Shown: in pieces, positions 55,596 to 64,000 of the stretch
How positions within the stretch are numbered: the first letter of the stretch is position 1
How the letters are laid out: each line of letters opens with the position of its first letter
NCBI GenBank assembly: GCA_031763025.1
Contig: JASSKH010000019.1
Span: 6,344,336-6,408,335 of the forward strand
Direction of reading: 5' to 3'
DNA length: 64,000 nt
DNA from: Macrocystis pyrifera
Taxonomy: Eukaryota; Sar; Phaeophyceae; Laminariales; Laminariaceae
Position numbers and translations under genes: made by a program
The notes under the pieces: generated by a model
What the model saw: the letters and a program-made list of their open reading frames with translations, nothing else
Databases searched by the model: none
What the model was told of the DNA's origin: nothing

Positions 55596-58500
55596 TCATC
55601 CCAAGGTGTCCTTCAGGGAACTCTTCGCTGCGAGCTCTTTTTGTGCCTTGACCAAGATCTCTCTCGTGGCCATTAGGCGATACGCTGTGCTGCGGGACTG
55701 ATGTTTTAAATTGGAGCAGCGGAAACAATGCAAAACGCGGGGAAAGAATGTCGAAGAGTGGCAGGAGAAGCATGGGCATTGATTGGTTCAGAGACAGCCT
55801 GTCCGACACTAAATACGGATGTGGGAAATAGTGGATGCAACTCGGGATGTGCTGGGTAGTATTTTTTCCCGTTTCCGCTTTACACAACATCGCCCGTCAA
55901 TGCAGTCAATCTTGCGCGCAGTGCTGGAGTGATGCGTTGATCCACTACGCCAGCGTTTACGGTAAAAATCCGTGACGTTGCCAACAGACTTGCCAAGCAG
56001 CAGGTTGAAACCTTGAAGACCGCATCGCATCGCCCTTCGAGTTACCGGACACGCCAGGTACGGAGCAGCGTAATATAGAGACGGGTACAAACACTTGGGC
56101 CAGCGTGGTGCCAACGACCGCACAGCTGAAGACGTAGCAGAAAGCAGCCCTGCAACGGCTACAGAACGCCGTGTGGTCACTGGACACGTGTGGCACTCAG
56201 CACTACCTGGTAAGCAACAAAAAGGCGAAAAGGAAGCATACATCGATCTACCAACTTCATCCTACTGATGATGGGAGTTATCCATAGACCAGAACCCGCA
56301 AGGCAGTCTAGCCAGCGGAATGCTTGCTTGATGGGTGCGGAGGAAGGCCCTGCCCGTAATTCACAGCTGCCCAATACCAAACAGGGCACAAATAACAATG
56401 CAACTGGAGGGGAAATAATGCATTGTCTCGCGCAGAACCAGCGTCAAGGACATGGAAAAAAAGAAATGCAGCACCTACCTGGAGGAGGAGCTGTTTCGTG
56501 TGAGGCGCCATCGCGATCATCTCGGAAACGGCGAAAGAAAAGTTCATCCGGCGCTCGTCTTCCTTCTTTTTGATGTCGTCTTCTCCCACTTCCCCGTCGT
56601 CCTCCGCGGCATCACGTTTTGCCTTCGGGGAATAGCTGCGCAAGCCGACAACGACGGCGTTCGAAGGGCATCAAACATACTACCTGGTATAAATATGAAC
56701 TAACTACAAGCGAGAGGCGGTTCTGTCTGTCACACAGTGTCTATTCATATTAGTAGGGGCCCCCTTCATCACGGAAGGGCGCAGGAAGAGGACCTCAACT
56801 TTCAACAGGATGAAGCATCAAATACACGAACCAGCCAAGCGTTAATCATGCCGGGGTGACGCAACATCAAAAGCTAAAAAAAGCCACTAGTGCGTACCTC
56901 CGGCGACCACCTGGAACGTAGTGACGGAACAGCGGGGTATAGCCTAGCCAATAAAATATGCAAAAATATGCTTAATAAAAGAAGGGGCACGACTGAGAAG
57001 GAAGCTTCAACTGCTGGCATTTGGTTGCCGTAATAGGGGAGCCCTCACCGAAGGAACCACTCGGAAAGGGTTCGGTTTTCCGAGGGGTCTGCGGGTGGTG
57101 AAAGCTTGTTCATCAGCTCGACGACGGAGTTTACCGTAGAAAAAGACCTGTCGATGGCGCGATACAAACGAACACGGCGACAGGCAACGTCAAAGCGGAT
57201 GTCAATCATAATTCTGTCGCGAACCGATCGATTGGACACGCGCAACACACTTACGGCGGAACGCAAATGATAGGTCAAACACCCTCACGCAGTACAAAAT
57301 ATTTACATGCCTCCGCCTTAAATATGAGCTCACTATCGCCCACTGTACCGGTAAACATCGCGTCCGAGCATGGCAGAGATGACCAATACGCGATGCGGTG
57401 CGGACGGTTGTACAAGGAGATGTGCAAAAGCAGCGCACGCCAGGCCAGCCACCCGGAAATTTGCCACTAGCCTGCGGCACGTAGTAGCCCTAGAGCGCAA
57501 CATGCACTAGGCAAAACAGGCCGCGCAGGGACAGACACACAGATACTGTAGTTCTGCTCATCGTCGGATCACATACCAGGTGCCACTACGTTTCTGTACG
57601 AGCGCCCACCAAATCAGGACCTGTGGCGGTCATATAACTCGTCCGCGCGAGACGAAACACATGGGTGACTCTCAAGCCAGCGCACGCATGACCAATACGA
57701 TAATAACTCAATAAACCGTCCTGTGAGGTTGTGGGATGGGATGGCAGGAATTTGTTACCGCCGAAAGGTTCACACATCGTCGAAGAGAGGAACAAAAAAA
57801 CAACAACAACCCTATCTGATGAAACCCGATTTGAAGGCTAGCCGGTACAAGATGCATGATGCTAATTGTGTAACCTCACGGTGGTGTGGGATAATTTACG
57901 AGGCTCCACAGAGCAACGCTGTTGTTCACGCCAAACCTGGCCATCGGCCCGCAAGGAGTTGCAAGGACCGAGCGTGCCGGGCGAGCGAAAAATTGGACAG
58001 CTCGGAGATAGGAACGTTTGGAGGGAGGGGCTCTGGCAGGGCGACCAAAACACAAACATGGGTTAACACAACAAAAACCTGACACTCCAAGGGCCCCTGT
58101 GCAACTGTGGAATGCGTGCGCAACCTGTTCTTCTAGCTCCTCCACCAGCATGCCCTCTTCCGCTCCCCACTTGCTTGGCTCCCCCTCGAACGGCTCGTTG
58201 TCCGGAATGCCCACCTCCACCTCCATGACTGTGTACGGCACCGACTTGACCATCTTTAAAACCCTGCGTCGGGTGACGCGCGGAAAGGGCATCCATGTTC
58301 GTTGGACAAGAGGGCACTTCAACGTGAGCTAAAGGTGTGGCGTAGCAGATATCGGCAATTGTGAAATACATAGATGTCAATACAAACGTACAGCAGGACT
58401 GTACGTAGTATAATGCAAGCATGGGGTCTGTAGCAAGCGAGGCGTATTGAGGTTTGAAGGATGCAAGGGAAATCCCCGTGACCACTTCATGTGGGCGATT

Positions 58501-61500
58501 CAACGTCGCAAGGCAACTCGCCAATGCTTTATTTGGCAACTCGCAGAAAAACGCGTACCAGGGCGCGTAAGTTACTAAATTATTTAGGGCCAGCAACGTA
58601 CGTTTCGATATTTCAATAAGGATGCTAACGAGACACCTTGTTTTCTTATTATCAGCAACTGTGTGGTCTACACTAGCGCGGAGGAGCAACATCGTACACA
58701 TGCCAGCGACTTGTGCCCGCCAGTGCTGAGCCCTTGAGGTAATGCTCGTAGAGAGAAGGACCAACAATGAAAGGGACGGTTCGTCAACGGATGATATTAA
58801 CCCCAAGCAGCCGTCGACGCGCCGACAGGGTATCCCCGAGGAGAGTATTCACACGTCGGGTGTATCACGCTTTAGATTGTATAGGTCTTCATCTGCCGTG
58901 TTTACGTGCTGTGCATGGTCTGTGTCGTGCAGATCCAAACCAGAAACCATGCGCTGTATAGATCATTCAGACAGATCAGCTTCCATCTGTTAACATAAGC
59001 TCGGGTCCTCAGGGCTGACTGAGTAGCTCAGCGATTTAACCTCTACTAACGAACAAAAGCAGTCCGGGATTCGAGTCCCGCCAGACGTCGTATTTCCGCT
59101 GTTTCTGCCGTGGGTAGAAAAACAGAAATCAAGTGGAGAGAACCATGATGGACGAACAGTCGACCAGAGAGTCGATAGTGGAGTGAACCACTCTACTAAT
59201 ATGAAGCACGACTAGGGATTGGGGCAATATGAAGGGAAAACCAGGCGCTGATTAGGGGCCTGATCAACCCCGGAGGATGTCATCGGCGGCAGGCCGTTTT
59301 GAGCCCAAAGGTACTTCTTTCGTTCGTTTATAAAGGTGACTGAGTAGCTCAGTGGTAACATTTAAAAACAAACACTCTGGCCGGCGCAACACCCTCTACC
59401 CTTTGACGAATCCGGTGCCTGTACTGCACGGACCTTGTCACTGCACCCAACCCCCTCTTTCGCTCCCGTACGTCCATGTCCAACGCGCCACTACCTCGAA
59501 ATAGACACCCGACACAAGTCTGCACAGCCCAACACCAAAAACCTTGAGGCCACCATTGACCACAGGGTGTTTCGATTGGTGCTACGAAGACATTTGCTGT
59601 CCATATCGTCGGACGATTACGAGCGAGTAAGAGCTTTATCGTTTCGACGGAACCAAAAAAACAAAGGGCCCCCTTTCGAGCTGCCCTAAGCGTCCACCAA
59701 ACGCCGGAAAGCTCCCTAAAACCAAGGCAAAAAATAAAACAATTTTGATTGGGTTAGGTTGGTCTAAATCATTGCCACCAACGCACTTAAGTTGACGACA
59801 GGTACAAATATTCTGCAGCGCGAGTTCGCAGAGACAGCTATACTACACTATCAGTAGCCCACGCACCTGAACCTTTCGACGGCCTGGTTGAGCACATACT
59901 GCCGCCCGTCTGGCAAAAGCTTTCGCTGGGCGCACTGTCCGACCAGGCAGCAGAGGGACCGTACGCGTTTTCGAGACGAGGCCACGCCAAATCACAGGGG
60001 GGACAGGTAAGTGGCACGATAAAAAAAATAGGGTCGCAATATTTGCAGGATGTGGTCAATGACATGTGCGGGTCAAGCAGGTGACGCTGGAGAAACAAAA
60101 ATCGAACCGACTGAAGGGCGTCACATATCACTCGAAGCTGATACAGCGACGTGTGTACCAGCGAAAAATACACCGGGTGCCTGGTACCTCGTCCGTACTG
60201 GTGACAACATACATTGGGACTATCTGGTGACCAAGGAACAGATACGAGCGCATTAAGGTAACGCGAGAACAACAACATCAATATTACCACTGTCTTGTCG
60301 AAAGTATGAAGGTATTGAAGCCGCCCCCCACTTATAGCTACATGGTACTGTATTGACGTTGAGCGCTAACGGCGGCGGCTGTACGTGATAGGCTGAAAAA
60401 CACAAACCCAACGAAGCACACCTCGCCCTGAACAATAGTTTCGATTGCCAGTCGCGATGCAGGCGTATTGAGCACAGCGCAGCACTGCGGGCATGTCTAG
60501 TAGGCCCTAAATAAAAAGCACGACCAGCAACATGTCTGCCTCCCTCCCATAATCTTGACTCCCAACAAACGATTGATATCAACAAGTAATCGAGGTGGAA
60601 ACCGACATTCTCCTTTCCCCAGCAACAGCATAACATTGGCAGTCTACTCTGCGCCCACGGGTTTTCATTGCGCTATTGTACTATTAATAGTACGCCTAGC
60701 TCCGCAGCAGATTAATTCCTCCTGAAAATGAAACGTATAAGACAAGGTCGTTGTCCTACATACTCTCACCAACTCGACCGAAATTGTCGCCTGAACAAAT
60801 ATCGAAACAAGTGTTTTTTTTTTCTATATTTCACCTCCATAACGGCACCGTATTTACACGGCTTTCCTGTGGTGGGGTCGCTGACCAGCATTCCGAAGCG
60901 GTTGTCCTTCGTGCCTATATCGTTAAACATCTAAAACCCGACAGTGCACCGGTAGTTGAGCGCAAAACGGAGGGGGGGGCGAGGGGGTTGGGGGTCAGCG
61001 CATGGGAGGGGGTGAAGGAATGGGAGCGGGGGGGGGGGGGGGGGTGTACTCATGATATGTACGGCCGTAGGCGCATGACCATAGACCCTCGCATCCCGAC
61101 AATGCCGGGAGGGAGTACGTCGGGTTTTCACCGAACAAGAAGACATTGCTTCCACCAAGCGCGAGGCGCCGTGAGGTGTTGGGCGAGTCGCATGAAGGGT
61201 GAGCTACATCCTACTAAGAACCGCCTGTGAGGCGGACTTGCATATGATTGACAGCTTTAAATGGTTCGATTTGAGTGGGACGGGGGGGGGGGGGGGGGGG
61301 TGTGTACTCGATAGGAGAGATGTACTCGATATCATGCATGGCCGTAGTCGTATGACCATAGACCCTCGCATCCCTACATTGCCGGGACGGAGCATGTCGG
61401 GTTTTCACCGACCAGGCAGACATTGCTTGCACCAAGCGCGAAGCGCCGTCAGGTGTCCGGCGAGTCGCATGAAGGATGAGCTGCATCCTACTAAGAACCG

Positions 61501-63640
61501 CTTGTGAGGCGGACTTGCATATGGATGACAGCTTCGATGAGTTAGTTTAATTTCCGGTGTGGCCACTTCCAGAGACAGCAATGGGAGTACTATGTAATTG
61601 CCTCTTGAGTATCTTACCTTGAACACTACGTGATACGATCAATTCCCTTGTGCAGAGTAAAGGTTCTTTACTTCGCACAAATGATCTAACTAGACGATTA
61701 GCTGTGGGCGACCGCCAAAAAAAAAAAAAAACAAACAAACAAACAAACAAAAGGAGGGGGGAGGGGGGGGTGTACTCATTCTCATTGTCATGCATGGCCG
61801 TAGTCGTATGACCATAGACCCTCGCATCCCTACAAGGCCGGGACGGAACACGTCGGGTTTTCACCGACCAGGCAGGCATTGCTCGCATTAAGTGCGAAGC
61901 GCCGTGAGGTATTGCGCGAGTCGCATGAAGGGTGAGCTGCATCCTACCTACTAAGAACCTCTTTTGAGGCGAATTTTCTTGCATATGAATGACAGCGTCA
62001 GTTAATAGACTTATTTTCTGGTGTGGCCACTTCAAGGGACAGCAATGGGTATACCATGTAACTGCCTCGTGGGTGCCTTACAATATGCTGGTAAACACTA
62101 CGTGATACTTGTGCGGAGTTAAGGTTCTCCCCGTACAAAAATAGTCCACTTTGATCGCCAGCCGTGGTGACCGTCGAAAAATAAACAACTACAAAAAAAC
62201 AGTAACCAGTGTTGTCTACTGTAGCTAACGCAGTGAGAAAGAGGCGTGTTTTTGGCAGCACCAGTTGTCTCTGTCTGGGCACATCGGTCGAACTTTCAAT
62301 AGGCGATATACTGTACGGGGTTTCACTGGCGTATAGCTGCCGCAAGGAAGAAAAGTCTTATGGCTTTTCTACTGTTAATGGACAGACAGACGCTTCCTGG
62401 CGGACTGAAGGGGCGGGAAAATCGATGTTGATGAAGGCTATCGTCGTCCATTAGCAGAAAGCACCAATATACAGCGTCGTTTTTCCCTAGATCGAATAGT
62501 TAGACGATGCGAGTAGCCGTACCGCTGACTTGGAAAATCATCAAAGCCAGCTCATTTGGTAGACGGACGACAAGCATTGGAAGAAGCAAGACTGGCATGG
62601 CGACTGCATCCGATCTGGTACTCCGTTGAGATATGCAAAACTTGCACGGCGATTGGGCCCGGGTGCCCCGGTCAATGCAAGAACAGCACGCAAAAGCCGA
62701 TTTTCCAAATTGATAATTGCCTTTGACAACGATAATCGACTACTCTTTCTGTTTTATTATAGTTGTACTTCCCTCACAGTCGAGACCTAGCGCAGCAAAC
62801 ATGTTCACTGATGGTAGGTGTCGATCAACGAACAACATAATAGAATCATCAAACAGAGAATATAATAAAAATAGTGTTTCGGGGCAACACGCCTTGCCCA
62901 AAAATCCCCATTTTCTTGAATCTTCGACATCTCGAGACTGCTAGAGCCGATTTGGATTTTCTGTGTCATCGACGGTTGTCACAAACGACAATATTTCACA
63001 ATGAATTATTCTCCGTAAGGGAAATAAAACACTTACGAAACAAGACCCCAGAATTTCGAGTATCTCCTCATCGGCAAGTCACTTCGTAGGAAAATCGGCC
63101 TCTACGTTCTGGAGTTGTAAAACACGTCAAGCAGGAGCTAGCTTAGGGTTAGGGGGGTGGTTTCAAATCAGAGCGGCTTCCTCTCCCTCAAAATGCAACA
63201 CAGGGGCCCTATACAAACCACACACGGAGAGTAAGAGTTCATGGCAACGGCAAAAATAATCACATCTTCACCAAGTATATAAAGGTACTCATACTTGTAT
63301 GAAGAAGATCAAACTAAACGAGGTATGCTCGGCGCGCAGATACGCGGCGACAGAAAGTTGAGCCCGCAACACAGCGGCAAGTACAGATCACGCCTTGCGT
63401 CGGCAGAGCGTCAGCGCTGTGACCCGAATCCCACGCGATAAGCCTGACCTGTCTGTAACGCATCTCGAAGATGTGAAGCGGCACCACACCCCCAGGACAC
63501 GCGGAGACGTCAAGCATGAACACCGGCATCTCCGTTCGGGTGGAACCCGGCGTCATGGGCTCCACTCGATCCTCATCGAAAAGCTCCAGAGGGAGGTCCA
63601 GCACGGCGGCGTTCTTGTCGAAAATGCTCTCGAAGGCCGC
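55596..63640 (-). CDS. LON substrate-binding domain protein, 7 recognised exons
   Basis: Exons on the minus strand: 63640-63449, 60930-60835, 59934-59867, 58263-58084, 57147-57049, 56635-56479 and 55697-55596 (stop TGA), all with GT-AG borders. The sum is 894 nt, an open frame of 297 residues; junction phases are 0, 0, 2, 2, 2, 0. Motifs follow the LON N-terminal domain in order: EMPVFMLDVSACPGG, VVPLHIFEMRYRQ, DNRFGMLVSDP, KLLPDGRQYVLNQAVERFR, VLKMVKSVPYTVMEVEV, then FSFAVSEMIAMAPHTKQLLL, STAYRLMATREIL, and the C-terminus AAKSSLKDTLG. An acidic, Lys-rich insert (DGEVGEDDIKKKEDERR) precedes the helical part. Such domains bind protein substrates in Lon protease and occur alone or with other domains in cereblon and LONRF proteins. 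No AAA+ or Ser-Lys protease domain follows, so this is a stand-alone protein. A strong acceptor at 63641 means at least one upstream exon, probably outside the window. The exon 4 donor (GGAGT|GTCAGG) is chosen by phase and is the weakest border. Confidence 0.9.
59014..59092 (+). repeat. tRNA-like SINE head, copy 1
   Basis: GACTGAGTAGCTCAGCG contains an A-box-like TAGCTCAGCG. About 45 bp later GGATTCGAGTCCC resembles the tRNA B box, with a pairable T stem but a 6-nt loop. Acceptor and D stems do not pair, so it is not a functional tRNA. It lies in intron 3 of the LON-domain gene, antisense to it. A tRNA-derived SINE or tRNA pseudogene is the likely origin. Confidence 0.45.
59335..59375 (+). 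repeat. tRNA-like SINE head, copy 2 (A box only)
   Basis: GGTGACTGAGTAGCTCAGTG shares 16 bp with copy 1 and then diverges; no B box follows. It lies in the same intron, about 320 bp away. Confidence 0.4.
61028..62190 (+). repeat. composite tandem array with G-runs in LON intron 1
   Basis: Unit A (about 210 bp, with GACCATAGACCCTCGCATCC, CGGGTTTTCACCGA and ACTAAGAACC) occurs at 61045-61255, 61320-61548 and 61785-62005. Unit B (about 175 bp, with GGTGTGGCCACTTC and ACACTACGTGATAC) occurs at 61549-61725 and 62006-62185, giving the order A-A-B-A-B. G-runs of 17 (61028-61044) and 19 (61282-61300) and a shorter one near 61755-61770 precede the A units. All lie in the 2.5-kb intron after the first recognised LON exon. 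The antisense frame (SVKTR, then CRDARVYGH) is open in all three A units. Confidence 0.85.
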
Positions 63641-63849
63641 CTGGCCAGGGCAAGGCCACACCACAAATAGTGCATATTACATGTCACGTCGCGTACCACA
63701 TGTATTAAAAACGCACGAAACACATGGACGGAACACGAGTAGAGTGAGGGCTAGATGTTGGTGATACGCTAGCGGAACATTTTCATCAGTTGTTTTCTTG
63801 GCCGCGGTACACACAACAAACACAACAAAGACTAGAAATTGGACAGGCG

Positions 63850-63871
63850 ACTACGCTACGCTACGCTACGT
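63850..63871. repeat. CTACG pentanucleotide repeat
   Basis: Four consecutive CTACG units with a partial fifth. They lie upstream of the first recognised LON exon on the minus strand; no promoter or exon could be assigned in 63641-64000. Confidence 0.7.
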
Positions 63872-64000
63872 AGTAGAGTTGAACCAGAAACCACCACGAC
63901 ATTTCAGGTATTCATCAACCGCGCCGAACACTAAAGTAGCACACTATCCAAGCATTTTTTGGTACACCCTACTCCGGAGTACAATGGACTGTATGTACTC

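Noticed and set aside
59838..60256. Apparent plus-strand exon (FDGLVEHILPPVW) ending in a good GTAAGT donor, followed by a 68-codon frame.
   Set aside because: The same bases on the minus strand encode LON exon 3 (KLLPDGRQYVLNQAVERF) with matching phase on both sides, so the plus-strand reading is its shadow.

Overview
The window looks like nuclear DNA of a stramenopile, most likely a brown alga. The evidence is long genes split by many GT-AG introns, a dense load of decayed transposable elements, CTG/CAG-type simple repeats, and two arrays of EsV-1-7 cysteine/histidine repeats, a motif family expanded in brown algae. There is no bacterial gene density, no operon and no rRNA gene. Most long open frames are chance or antisense frames. 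Taxon assignment is inference.

Two convincing host genes are present, both on the minus strand, rebuilt exon by exon. (1) An alpha-type carbonic anhydrase (about 19.84-25.6 kb) has eight recognised exons, all three zinc histidines, the TTPP segment and both conserved cysteines; only its N-terminal targeting exon is unresolved. (2) A gene for a stand-alone LON substrate-binding domain protein (55.6-63.64 kb) has seven recognised exons and probably continues past the right edge of the window. It has no AAA+ or protease domain. Its introns hold a G-run tandem array and two tRNA-like SINE heads.

From left to right the rest is mostly repeats. 0-3 kb is the 3' half of a decayed Ty1/copia element ending in a 221-bp LTR. 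4.8-5.8 kb is a plus-strand EsV-1-7 pseudogene. 7.1-7.4 kb is a TIR element (family A). 8.3-8.9 kb is a tandem repeat. 9.4-13.2 kb is a degenerate DIRS-like retroelement. 13.36-14.1 kb is a minus-strand EsV-1-7 array. 17.3-18.6 kb is a copia GAG-pre-integrase/integrase fragment. 30.3-32.2 kb is a degenerate tandem repeat with a duplicated coding-like segment. 33.3-33.66 kb is a family A element carrying a nested 105-bp MITE (family B). 35.7-39.7 kb is a minus-strand gag-protease element without a recognisable reverse transcriptase. 42.9-43.3, 45.0, 48.5-48.9 and 52-54.5 kb hold local duplications. 49.3-50.5 kb is an unusual pair of 42-bp tandem arrays facing each other as a large inverted repeat.

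The carbonic anhydrase (CO2/bicarbonate interconversion) and the LON-domain protein (probable substrate binding or proteostasis) are unrelated in function, and nothing suggests co-regulation. Interest otherwise lies in the EsV-1-7 remnants, the nested MITEs that show their target-site duplication directly, and the inverted 42-bp arrays.
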